Shown in pieces: positions 6,812 through 16,578 of a stretch of DNA of 32,401 nt. Position numbers and translations under genes: made by a program. Origin of the DNA: JAMLIN01 sp041676645 (lineage in GTDB: Bacteria; Pseudomonadota; Gammaproteobacteria; Burkholderiales; Burkholderiaceae_E); the NCBI GenBank assembly GCA_041676645.1, contig JBAYRO010000035.1:1-32401 (forward strand). Reading direction: 5' to 3'. Position 1 is the first letter of the stretch. Each line of letters starts with the position of its first letter. The notes under the pieces are model-generated. The model searched no databases. It worked only from the letters and a program-made list of their open reading frames with translations, and was not told the origin of the DNA.

Positions 6812-7450
6812 ATGCGCCTGTATCGCTACAACCACTGCGCGCATCCCGCAATTCCCAATGGTTCCAGCCTGTCGCGGCAGGGCCTGCTGCTCGAACCCTG
6901 CCGACGCATCCTGCGCCATTTCCGGCAGGAATCCGGCCACTATTACTGGCAGACCCTGGTGGCCGACGATCCCGCCCGGCTGCTCTCCTGCCGCGAGCAG
7001 TTCGGCGATGAACGCCGCGACTATGCCCGGGCGCTGCGGGCGCACTACCACGACGGCCCTCCGGCCGACTGGCAGTCGTACTACGTCAGTCCGTACGCAT
7101 CGGCCCATCCCTGGGAGGATTTCTCCGAAACCTGGGCCTACTACCTGCGCCTGGTGGCGCTGGTCGCCGACACCGAGGCGGCCCGCCCGCTCGCCGGGCT
7201 TGCGGAGCGCGAGGCGCTGGCCTTCGCATGCACGGCCACGCCGGACGAGGGATTCCTGGCGCTGCTGCGCCGCTGGCTGCCCGCTTCGCTGCGCGCCGAC
7301 CGGAACCGGCGCCCGGCCCCCGAATCGGCCTACGCGCGCGAGACGCCCTTCTCCCTCACGCCGCCACCCGTGGTGATAGACAAGATGGCCTGGATCCACC
7401 GGCTCATGCAGGATTCGCTCGCAAGCGTGCAGCGACCCCGGCTCGCCTGA
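6812..7450 (+). CDS. Shortened zinc-metallopeptidase homologue (Peptidase_Mx-like) with altered HExxH motif
   Basis: The 212-residue product resembles the core and C-terminal half of putative zinc-binding peptidases, which usually have about 350-400 residues. Recognisable segments are ILRHFRQESGHYYWQTLV (33-50), FGDERRDYARALRAHYHDGPPADW and YASAHPWEDFSETWAYYL (about 95-112). In the family the metal motif is HExxH; here it is Gln39-Glu-Ser-Gly-His43, so the first metal-binding His is Gln (codon CAG). In the later motif the usual His of the TWAHYL-type segment is Tyr. The N-terminus, MRLYRYNHCAHP, looks like the start of the family's zinc ribbon with one Cys replaced by Tyr, and the stretch between ribbon and core is missing. 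It is therefore probably a non-catalytic relic or pseudoenzyme. The start has a GAGGT Shine-Dalgarno 6 nt upstream. The family comparison is from memory. Confidence 0.7.
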   Translation: MRLYRYNHCAHPAIPNGSSLSRQGLLLEPCRRILRHFRQESGHYYWQTLVADDPARLLSCREQFGDERRDYARALRAHYHDGPPADWQSYYVSPYASAHPWEDFSETWAYYLRLVALVADTEAARPLAGLAEREALAFACTATPDEGFLALLRRWLPASLRADRNRRPAPESAYARETPFSLTPPPVVIDKMAWIHRLMQDSLASVQRPRLA

Positions 7451-7461
7451 GGAGATCCCAC

Positions 7462-7474
7462 TACCCGGCGGGTA
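7462..7474 (+). terminator. Short hairpin after the peptidase relic
   Basis: TACCC-GGC-GGGTA (7462-7474) is a perfect 5-bp inverted repeat 12 nt after the stop, followed by the AT-containing ATTGAT but no T run. A second small one, CCGCG-TC-CGCGG, follows at 7484-7495. This is weak evidence for transcription termination. Confidence 0.25.
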
Positions 7475-7503
7475 ATTGATCCGCCGCGTCCGCGGCTCGA
7501 CAC

Positions 7504-7539
7504 TGGCTCCGTACAAGGTGACACACCAGCACGGAGCCA
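7504..7539 (+). promoter_or_regulatory. Hairpin covering the Shine-Dalgarno of the atpE-like gene
   Basis: TGGCTCCGT (7504-7512) and ACGGAGCCA (7531-7539) are perfect 9-bp inverted arms around an 18-nt loop. The right arm contains the only Shine-Dalgarno (GGAG, 7533-7536), 7 nt before the ATG at 7544. In RNA the ribosome site would be paired, implying translational control by a protein, RNA or temperature. The structure is visible; the regulatory role is inferred. Confidence 0.5.
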
Positions 7540-7543
7540 CATC

Positions 7544-7783
7544 ATGCCCACATCGGATTTCCTTCCCCTCGCGGTCGCCCTGCTGATCGCGCTTCCCGCC
7601 CTCGGTTCCTGCCTCGGGATCGGGATCGCGACCTCGAGGTTGCTCGAGGCATCGGCACGCCAGCCCGAACTGATCCCGCGACTGCAGACGCTGTTCTTCC
7701 TCGGAGTCGGCGTCACCGACGGCGCCTTCATCATCGCGACCGGTATCGCGATGTGGTTCGCAACCGCCAATCCGTTCCAGTGA
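7544..7783 (+). CDS. Orphan ATP synthase F0 subunit c-like protein
   Basis: A 79-residue two-helix membrane proteolipid. Helix 1 (about 7-34) has the Gly-rich ALGSCLGIGIATS. The polar loop EASARQPEL contains the Arg39-Gln-Pro signature that contacts the rotor stalk. Helix 2 (about 50-75) has Asp59 in GVGVTDGAFIIA, the ion-carrying carboxylate. The C-terminal FATANPF resembles betaproteobacterial AtpE. All functional residues appear intact, yet no other ATP synthase gene is nearby; the neighbours are a peptidase relic and a secreted PepSY-like gene. It is probably a second copy of subunit c rather than part of the main atp operon. Whether it enters the F0 ring or acts separately is unknown. 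The small size and motifs make the family call secure. Confidence 0.85.
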   Translation: MPTSDFLPLAVALLIALPALGSCLGIGIATSRLLEASARQPELIPRLQTLFFLGVGVTDGAFIIATGIAMWFATANPFQ

Positions 7784-7835
7784 CGGCGCCCCATGGCGAC
7801 GCGCGAGGGCGCGCCGCCGGCATCGCGCCGCGGCC

Positions 7836-8570
7836 TCAGCCTCCAGCGCGCTGCGATTCCCGGGTCGAGCGGGCGCGCCACAGGTTGGCGGTGACATCGA
7901 CATCCTCGGCGTGCTGCGAATCCTCATCGATATCGACCTGCACCTCGTAGCTGTTGTCGCCCTTGACGATCTCGTACTCGACGTAGCCGGGCTCGCGATC
8001 GTTGGTTGCGGTGATCTCGTAGCCGGCCTCGCGCAGCTCGGCGACGATTTCGTCGACCTTCCGGTCCCGGAGCAGGGTTTCGAGCCGATCCTTCTCGTCT
8101 TCCCAGGCATCGATCCGCTCCCGGTCGCTGCTGCCGCCGTCCGTGGCGGGCGCGAGCGGAGCCGCCGCGACGTAGCCGGGATCCGCCAGCATCCTCTCGG
8201 TCGTCTCGGCGCGCCAGATGTTGCGATCGACATCAAGGTCGCGCACCTTCTGCGAATCGCGATCGAACTCGATCCGGACTTCATGCGATGCCTGGTCCTT
8301 GACGATCTCGAACTCGAGATAGTCGGGCTTGTCGGCATTGACCGCCGCCAGGCGATAGCCTTCGGCCTCGATCGCCGCCGCGAACCCGGTGCGGTCGGTC
8401 ACCCGGCTCAGCGCGCTCTCCAGCCGTTCACGTTCGCGCTCGAGGTCGGCCCGGTAGGCGCGTTCTTCGGCGCGGTTCATCGGCCGCGGGTCGGCTGCGA
8501 TCGCGGATTGCGCGAATGCGGTGCACAGCGCCAGCGCCGCGGCGTGCGCAATGGGACGGAACGGGGTCAT
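7836..8570 (-). CDS. Secreted protein with two tandem PepSY-like repeats
   Basis: A 244-residue protein. The signal peptide (1-26: Arg5, hydrophobic AALALCTAFA, cleavage after AIA) sends it to the periplasm. The mature part has two homologous units, about 63-124 and 177-236. Each has a GYxxxAxN start, then YxEFEIVK or YVEYEIVK, an HEVRIEFDRDSQ or YEVQVDIDEDSQ strand, a D-V-D segment and an N-(I/L)-W-R-A end. This resembles a PepSY beta-sheet domain, and the pair looks like an internal duplication. A charged helix (about 33-58) and an acidic, charged linker (about 146-176) precede the units. The start at 8570 is chosen for the signal peptide and for AAAGGAGG 5 nt upstream. Function is unknown; PepSY domains are often inhibitory or binding modules. 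It faces glgX divergently across 188 bp and converges on the atpE-like gene. Confidence 0.8.
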   Translation of the reverse strand: MTPFRPIAHAAALALCTAFAQSAIAADPRPMNRAEERAYRADLERERERLESALSRVTDRTGFAAAIEAEGYRLAAVNADKPDYLEFEIVKDQASHEVRIEFDRDSQKVRDLDVDRNIWRAETTERMLADPGYVAAAPLAPATDGGSSDRERIDAWEDEKDRLETLLRDRKVDEIVAELREAGYEITATNDREPGYVEYEIVKGDNSYEVQVDIDEDSQHAEDVDVTANLWRARSTRESQRAGG

Positions 8571-8574
8571 GTCG

Positions 8575-8587
8575 CCTCCTTTCAGGT
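8575..8587 (-). promoter_or_regulatory. Strong ribosome binding site of the PepSY-like gene
   Basis: The minus-strand leader ACCTGAAAGGAGG, four bases before the ATG, is identical over 13 bases to that of the dioxygenase fusion (6559-6571). In the rest of the 188-bp divergent region (8571-8758) I see only small GC-rich inverted repeats (GCGCGG-CA-CCGCGC at 8664-8677 and GCCGGA-N6-TCCGGC at 8704-8721) and no clear promoter. Confidence 0.5.
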
Positions 8588-8758
8588 TCCTCATCATGCG
8601 CTCCGGGCGCAAGCGGCGTTCCCGGTCGGTCGCGAGTGAATCGCGCGGATCACGATCGGTGCGGCGCGGCACCGCGCGGGCACGCCGATTGCACCGGCCC
8701 AGCGCCGGATCGCCGTCCGGCTCGACGCGGCCGCGTCGGGGGACGGGAAGGAAACATC

Positions 8759-10922
<2,164 letters not shown>

Positions 10923-10939
<17 letters not shown>

Positions 10940-12782
10940 ACCCCGCCCGCACCCTGGCGCGGCCCGCCGACCGGCGACACGACGCCCGCGCATCTGGGCG
11001 CCCGCCGCGATGCGGATCGAACTGCTCGTCCATGCCGATCCCGCCGGCAAGCAGCTCGTCGAACGGCGCCCGATGCGGCGCCTGGCAACGGGCTGGCACG
11101 AGGCCATCGAACCGCTCTCCGAAAGCGCGTACTACCGCTTCGGCCTGCCCGACGGACTCGCGGTTCCCGATCCGGCTTCGCGCTTCCAGCCCGCCGATGT
11201 GCACGGCGCCAGCCACTGGATCGAGCCGCCGGCGCCTCGGTCGCCCTGGCGGATCCGGCCATGGCATGAACAGCTGCTCTATGAACTGCATGTCGGCACC
11301 TTCACGCCCGAGGGCAGCTTCCGCGCCGCGATCGACCGACTCGACGAGCTGGCCGAACTCGGCATCACCGCGATCGAGCTCATGCCGATCGCGGAGTTTC
11401 CCGGCCGGCGCAACTGGGGCTACGACGGGGTGCTGCCCTTCGCGCCCGACGCCTGCTACGGCGAGCCCGCCGACCTGGTTGCGCTCATCGACGCCGCGCA
11501 CGCGCGCGGCCTCGCGGTGCTGCTCGACGTGGTCTGCAATCACTTCGGTCCGGACGGAAACTTCCTGCACCACTACGCGCCGCAGTTCTTCGACCCGCAG
11601 CGCCGCACGCCCTGGGGTGCGGCGATCGACTTCGATTCACCCACGGCCGGGCCGGTGCGTGAATTCTTCATCGAGAATGCGGTCCACTGGGTGCGCGACT
11701 ACGGCTTCGACGGCCTGCGCCTGGATGCGGTGCACGCGATCCTCGACACCTCGGAACGACACCTGGTCCGCGACATCGCGCAACGAGTGGCCGAAGCGGC
11801 TGCCGGCCGCGACATCTTCCTGCTGCTCGAGAACGAGGACAATGCGGCGCGGCTGCTGGCGCCCGATGCCGATGGCGCGCCGGGCGCGACCGCGCAATGG
11901 AACGACGACTTCCACAACGCGCTGCATGCGCTGCTGACCGGCGAGCACGATGGCTACTACGCCGACTTCGCCGACGATCCCGCCGGCCGACTCGCGCGCG
12001 CCCTTGCCGAGGGCTTCGCCTACCAGGGCGAGCCGACACTGCGCAGCGGCCGGCCGCGCGGCGAGCCCAGCCGCCACCTGCCGACCACGGCCTTCGTCAA
12101 CTTCGCCCAGAATCACGACCAGGTCGGCAACCGCGTCTTCGGCGAGCGCCTGGGCATGCTGCTGCGCCAGCGCCATCCGGAGCACGCCGCGCAGGCGCTG
12201 CGGCTCGCGATGGCGACGGTGCTGCTCGCCCCGGGCATCCCGATGCTGTTCATGGGCGAGGAGTTCGACAGCCGATCGCCCTTCCTCTACTTCTGCGACC
12301 ACGCCGGCGAACTCGGCGAACGGGTCCGGGCGGGCCGGCGCCGGGAATTCGCCGATTTCATCGCCGCCTCCGGGCAGGCCATCGACCGCTTGCCCGACCC
12401 GCTGGCCGAGACGAGTTTCGCCGCTTCGCGGATCGAGACGCTTGCCGAGCTCGACGAGGAGCAGCGCGCGATGCGCGCATTCTGCAGGGAGACGATCGCG
12501 GCGCGCCGCCGGATCGTGGTGCCGCTGCTCGCGAACGGGGCACTCGCCGAAGCGAGCTGGCGGCGCGCCGATGCCGCTGCCCTGTCGGTGCGCTGGGATC
12601 TCGACGACGGGCGCTGGCTGATGCTGCTGGCGAACTACGGCCCCACGCTCGCCTCGATCCCGACGCCACTCGCCCTGTCGACACCGAAGCTGCCCGCCTG
12701 GCGGCTCGGCGAGGTCGCGAGCGGGCCATGCTCGACGAAGCTGGGCGGCTTCTCGCTGGCGATCCATGCCCACCACCCCTGA
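10923..12782 (+). CDS. treZ: Malto-oligosyltrehalose trehalohydrolase
   Basis: A 619-residue GH13 enzyme that cuts the alpha-1,4 bond next to the terminal trehalosyl unit made by TreY and releases free trehalose. The N-terminal domain (about 22-100, RRPRIWAPAAMRIELLV) is followed by LLYELHVGTFTPEGSF (118-133), AIELMPIAEFPGRRNWGYDGVLPFAP, LLDVVCNHFGPDGNFL, the nucleophile Asp268 in GFDGLRLDAVHAI, an acid/base Glu303 in LLLENEDN, and NFAQNHDQVGNR. The GMEE-like LFMGEEFDSRSPFLYFCDH is characteristic of TreZ. The start at 10923 lies inside the glgX 3' end (17-nt overlap); an upstream in-frame ATG at 10878 would extend the overlap and adds nothing family-like. No Shine-Dalgarno is evident, so coupling to glgX translation is likely. 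Confidence 0.93.
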
Positions 12783-15504
12783 GCGGCCGCTGCCGGGCGC
12801 CGACGGCCCCGCGCCGCTGCGAGCAAGCTACCGGCTGCAGCTCAACCGGGATTTCGACTTCGCCGCGGCCACCCGCCTGCTTCCCTATCTTGCGCGGCTC
12901 GGCGTGAGCCATGTCTACTGCTCGCCGATCCTCGCCGCGCAGCCCGGCAGCACCCACGGCTACGACCTCGCCGATCCCGCCCGGATCGAGCCTTCCCTGG
13001 GCGGCGATGCCGGCTTCGACCGACTCGTCGAAGCCGCCCATGCCGCGGGCCTCGGAATCATGCTCGACATCGTCCCGAACCACATGGGCATCGCCGGGCC
13101 GGCCAATCGCTGGTGGGACGATGTCCTGTTGCGTGGACCCGCTTCACCGCACGCACGGGCCTTCGACATCGACTGGGATGCCGATCCCGAGCGCCGGCTG
13201 CGCCTGCCGATCCTGGGCGAATCGCTCGATGAAGCGCGCGCGGCGGGCCGCTTCGAACTGGTGCGCGCCGACGGGGGCGCCTGGCGCCTGCGCTACGGGG
13301 AGCACGACCTTCCGGTCGCCACCGCCGGCATCGAGGCCTTGCGCGAGCGCAGCGAAGCAGCGGTGCGCCCGGGCGTGCTGTGCGATGGCGTGGCGCTCGA
13401 CGCACTGCTCGAGGCGCAGCACTATCGCCTGCTGCACTGGACCGAGGCGGCGCGCTCGATCAACTACCGGCGCTTCTTCGAAATCTCGACGCTGGCCGGC
13501 ATCCGGGTCGAGGATCCGGCCATCTTCGCGGCGACCCACGAACGCATCCTCGAACTCATCGGGCAAGGCCGCGTCGACGCGCTTCGTGTCGACCATCCCG
13601 ACGGCTTGCGCGACCCGGCCGCCTACTTCCGCCGACTGCAGGCCGCGATCGCCGCGCGCCGGTCGCCGGACGCACCGCGCTTCTACATCGCGGCGGAGAA
13701 AATCCTGGCGCCGGGCGAATCGCTGCCGACGGACTGGCCGATCGCCGGCACCACCGGCTACGACTTCGCGAACGAGGTGGCCGGCCTGATGGTGGACGGC
13801 GACCAGGTGCCGGCGCTCGACGCCGCATGGCGCGCCTTCACCGGCGCAAGCGTGGCGAGCTTCGCCGAGGTGGCGCATGCCGCCCGCCGGGAGATACTAC
13901 TCGATGCCTTCGGCGCGGAACTGCGCCGGCTCGTCGGGCTCGCGCTCGCGGCCGGGGCCGGCGACGAGCCGGGCATCTGGCCCGCCCTGGTCGAACTGCT
14001 CGCCGCCTTTCCGGTCTACCGCAGCTACCGGGTGCCCGGCGAGCCGCCCGGCGCCGCCGACCGCAGCGCGATCGAAACCGCTTCCCGCAACGCCCGCGCG
14101 AGGATCGCGACAATCGAGGGTGAAGTCCGGGAGCAGGCACTTGCTTCGCTCGATTCGACCACCGGGCTGTTGCTCGGCATGCCGGAGGATCCGCTCGGCT
14201 GGGAGTTCATCGCGCGTTTCCAGCAGCTGACCGCGCCGATCGCCGCCAAGGGAGTCGAGGACACCGCGATCTATCGCTTCGCCCGGATCGCGGCGGTCAA
14301 CGGCGTGGGCGGCGACCCGGATCTGGTCGGACTCTCGGTCGACCGCTTCCACCAGGCCTGCGAGCGTCGCCTGGCCGGGTGGCCGGACACGATGCTGGCG
14401 ACCTCGACCCACGACAACAAGCGCAGCGAGGACGTCACCATGCGCATTGCCGTGATCAGCGAGGCTCCCGCCCAATGGGCGGCGCTTGCTTCCGACTGGC
14501 GCGCCGCCATGCGTCTTGCCGAGGATCCGCCCCGGGATGGGGAGGGCGCGCTGCCACCGCCGCACCCGGGCGACCTGTACCTGCTGATGCAGACGGCGCT
14601 CGGCGCCTGGCCGGTGCCGCAACCGCCGTCGGCCGAATCGCCCCTGTCCGGACCGGAACGCGCTGCCCTGGCCGAAAGGCTCGAGGCCTACATGCGCAAG
14701 GCCTGCCGCGAAGCGAAACGCGAGACCCGCTGGACCGCACCCGATACCCGCTACGAAGCCGCCATCACGGCAGCGATCGGGCGCCTGCTCGATGCCGCCG
14801 ACGCGGCGCCGGCCCGGTTCGCCGCCCGCCTGCGCTGGCACGGCGGCATCGCTTCGCTCTCGCTCGTGGTGCTCAAGCTCACCGCGCCGGGGGTTGCCGA
14901 CATCTATCGCGGCACGGAGCTGATCGACGACTCGCTCGTCGATCCCGACAACCGGCGTCCGGTCGACTTCGACAGACGCCGGGCGCTGCTCGGGGAACTC
15001 GCCGGCATCGCGCCCCGGGCGTTCGCGAAGCGGCTCGCCGCCTGGTGGGCCGGGCGCGATTTCGATCGCCTGAAGCTCTGGTGCCTGCATCGCCTGCTCG
15101 TCGCGCGCCGCGAGGAGCCGGCACTGTTTGCCCGGGCCGACTACCTGCCGGTGGTCGTGCGCGGGCCGCGCGCGCGCCACCTGGTCGCCTTCGCCCGCCG
15201 GCTTGCCGATGCGAGCGGCGAACGCCTGCTGCTCGTGCTCGCGCTGCGGCTGCCGCTGGCGCTGGGACTCGAACCGGGCCGGCATCCCGGCGACGAAGCG
15301 CTCTGGGAAGGCACCACGATCGATGTCGCCGGTGCCGCACTGCCCCTGGGGCGCTACCACGATCTTCTCGATGGCCGCGACTGCCGTATCGAAGAGGCCA
15401 TGGTGCCGGTCTCGGGCCTGCTGGGCAGCCTGCCGTGCGCGGTCCTGGTCGGCATCGCCGACGCCGCTGCGCCCGGTCCTGCCGCGGTGAGCGGCGGTCG
15501 GTAG
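12766..15504 (+). CDS. treY: Maltooligosyl trehalose synthase
   Basis: A 912-residue GH13 enzyme that converts the reducing-end alpha-1,4 bond of maltodextrin to alpha,alpha-1,1, giving maltooligosyl trehalose. Diagnostic segments are RASYRLQLNRDFDF (19-32), YLARLGVSHVYCSPILAAQ, GSTHGYDLADPARIEPSLGG, LDIVPNHMGI, and ALRVDHPDGLRDP containing nucleophile Asp (about 276). KGVEDTAIYRF, STHDNKRSEDVTMRI and, late in the protein, GVADIYRGTEL follow. The long insertion-rich barrel and the length near 900 fit TreY and no other GH13 group. It overlaps treZ by 17 nt, the same overlap as glgX-treZ. The stop is at 15502-15504, followed by 78 bp before the glgC-like gene. Confidence 0.94.
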   Translation: MPTTPERPLPGADGPAPLRASYRLQLNRDFDFAAATRLLPYLARLGVSHVYCSPILAAQPGSTHGYDLADPARIEPSLGGDAGFDRLVEAAHAAGLGIMLDIVPNHMGIAGPANRWWDDVLLRGPASPHARAFDIDWDADPERRLRLPILGESLDEARAAGRFELVRADGGAWRLRYGEHDLPVATAGIEALRERSEAAVRPGVLCDGVALDALLEAQHYRLLHWTEAARSINYRRFFEISTLAGIRVEDPAIFAATHERILELIGQGRVDALRVDHPDGLRDPAAYFRRLQAAIAARRSPDAPRFYIAAEKILAPGESLPTDWPIAGTTGYDFANEVAGLMVDGDQVPALDAAWRAFTGASVASFAEVAHAARREILLDAFGAELRRLVGLALAAGAGDEPGIWPALVELLAAFPVYRSYRVPGEPPGAADRSAIETASRNARARIATIEGEVREQALASLDSTTGLLLGMPEDPLGWEFIARFQQLTAPIAAKGVEDTAIYRFARIAAVNGVGGDPDLVGLSVDRFHQACERRLAGWPDTMLATSTHDNKRSEDVTMRIAVISEAPAQWAALASDWRAAMRLAEDPPRDGEGALPPPHPGDLYLLMQTALGAWPVPQPPSAESPLSGPERAALAERLEAYMRKACREAKRETRWTAPDTRYEAAITAAIGRLLDAADAAPARFAARLRWHGGIASLSLVVLKLTAPGVADIYRGTELIDDSLVDPDNRRPVDFDRRRALLGELAGIAPRAFAKRLAAWWAGRDFDRLKLWCLHRLLVARREEPALFARADYLPVVVRGPRARHLVAFARRLADASGERLLLVLALRLPLALGLEPGRHPGDEALWEGTTIDVAGAALPLGRYHDLLDGRDCRIEEAMVPVSGLLGSLPCAVLVGIADAAAPGPAAVSGGR

Positions 15505-15514
15505 CTTTGACCGC

Positions 15515-15530
15515 ATGCGCGCGGGCGCAT
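15515..15530 (+). terminator. Hairpin between treY and the glgC-like gene
   Basis: ATGCGC-GCGG-GCGCAT is a perfect 6-bp stem with a 4-nt loop, 10 nt after the treY stop and followed by TTCCTT. It may be a partial terminator or an RNA-stability element; the T content is too low for a confident intrinsic terminator. Confidence 0.3.
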
Positions 15531-15582
15531 TCCTTGCCGCATACGGAGCCCGGCATCGTCCAGGGCAGACCGGAGCAACGCC

Positions 15583-16578
15583 ATGATCGCCTCGCTTGTC
15601 CGCCCACCCGGCCTTCCGGAACGCAGCGATCCGCTCGGCATCCATGCGGAGACGGTGGCGATCGTGCTCGCCGGCGGCGAAGGCAGCCGGCTGCGACCCC
15701 TGACCGATGATCAGTGCAAGCCGGCGGTTCCCTTCGTCGGCACCACCCGGATCGTCGACTTCGCGATCGCCAATCTCGCCAACTCGGGCATCCGGCGGAT
15801 CGTCGTCCTCGTCCAGTACAAGCCTGATTCACTGCTCGAGCACCTGCGCCGATACTGGGCGCCGCTCTTCGCGGCGAGCGGGCGGACCCTGTGCGTGGTG
15901 ATGCCGCGCTCGGACTCGCCCGTCGATCGCTTCATCGGCACCGCCGATGCGGTTTCGAAGGCAAGCGAGCACTGGCTGGCGACCGACCCCGCCCGCGTGG
16001 CGATATTCGCCGCCGATCATGTCTACCGGATGGACGTCGGACAGATGATCGACGCCCACCGCCGTTCGGGAGCCGGCATCACGGTGGCCGCACTGCCGGT
16101 ACCGCTTGCCGAGGCGCGCGACTTCGGCGTGCTGCGAACCGGCACCGATGGCCGGATCATCGGCTTCCAGGAGAAACCGGAGCGGCCGACGCCGATGCCC
16201 GGCCACCCGGGGCTCGCCCATGCGTCCATGGGCAACTACATCTTCGATGCGCGGGCGCTGCGCATCGCCCTGCGACTGGCCGCGCTACACGGCCATGTCG
16301 ATTTCGGCCGCGACGTGCTCCCGGCCGCAGTCGCTCGCGAGCGGGTCGTCGCCTACGACTTCACCACCAACCGGATCCCGGGCGCCGCCAGTCCATGGCC
16401 GTACTGGCGCGATGTCGGCACGCTCGCCTCGCTCGAACTCGCGCGCGCCGAATTCAGCAGCCCCGACGCACCGCTGCGCATCGAGGATCCGGTCTGGCCG
16501 ATCCGACCGCTGGCGCCCCGCCCGGAGAACACGAACGCGGTCGGCCGGGCCGGTCAGCTTTCGTACCACAGCACCTGA
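15583..16578 (+). CDS. GlgC-like glucose-1-phosphate adenylyltransferase lacking the C-terminal beta-helix domain
   Basis: A 331-residue nucleotidyltransferase. It has the sugar-nucleotide signature LAGGEGSRLRPLT (29-41), KPAVPF (46-51), RIVDFAIANLANSGIRRIVVLVQYK, AADHVYRMD with metal-binding Asp144, GVLR, FQEKP (195-199) and YWRDVGTL (274-281). This fits ADP-glucose pyrophosphorylase. GlgC proteins normally have about 420-430 residues; here the chain stops just after the WPIRP segment that leads into the left-handed beta-helix, so the domain for tetramer contacts and allosteric control is absent. The 3' end overlaps the convergent thioesterase gene by 25 bp. An SD-like CGGAG lies 7 nt before the ATG. 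It could be an unregulated ADP-glucose synthase or a related nucleotidyltransferase for another sugar. It follows treY with a 78-bp gap. Confidence 0.78.
   Translation: MIASLVRPPGLPERSDPLGIHAETVAIVLAGGEGSRLRPLTDDQCKPAVPFVGTTRIVDFAIANLANSGIRRIVVLVQYKPDSLLEHLRRYWAPLFAASGRTLCVVMPRSDSPVDRFIGTADAVSKASEHWLATDPARVAIFAADHVYRMDVGQMIDAHRRSGAGITVAALPVPLAEARDFGVLRTGTDGRIIGFQEKPERPTPMPGHPGLAHASMGNYIFDARALRIALRLAALHGHVDFGRDVLPAAVARERVVAYDFTTNRIPGAASPWPYWRDVGTLASLELARAEFSSPDAPLRIEDPVWPIRPLAPRPENTNAVGRAGQLSYHST

Noticed and set aside
7484..7495. CCGCG-TC-CGCGG as a regulator site
   Set aside because: Short GC-only palindromes are common by chance in this DNA and nothing else supports it.
13897..15645. Minus-strand open frame of 582 codons opposite treY
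   Set aside because: TreY is diagnostic on the plus strand; the antisense frame is an Arg/Gly/Gln-rich shadow.
15583..16578. A frameshift splitting a full-length glgC
   Set aside because: The sequence after the stop belongs to the convergent thioesterase gene, and I see no beta-helix-like sequence in the other plus-strand frames, so the short form appears genuine.
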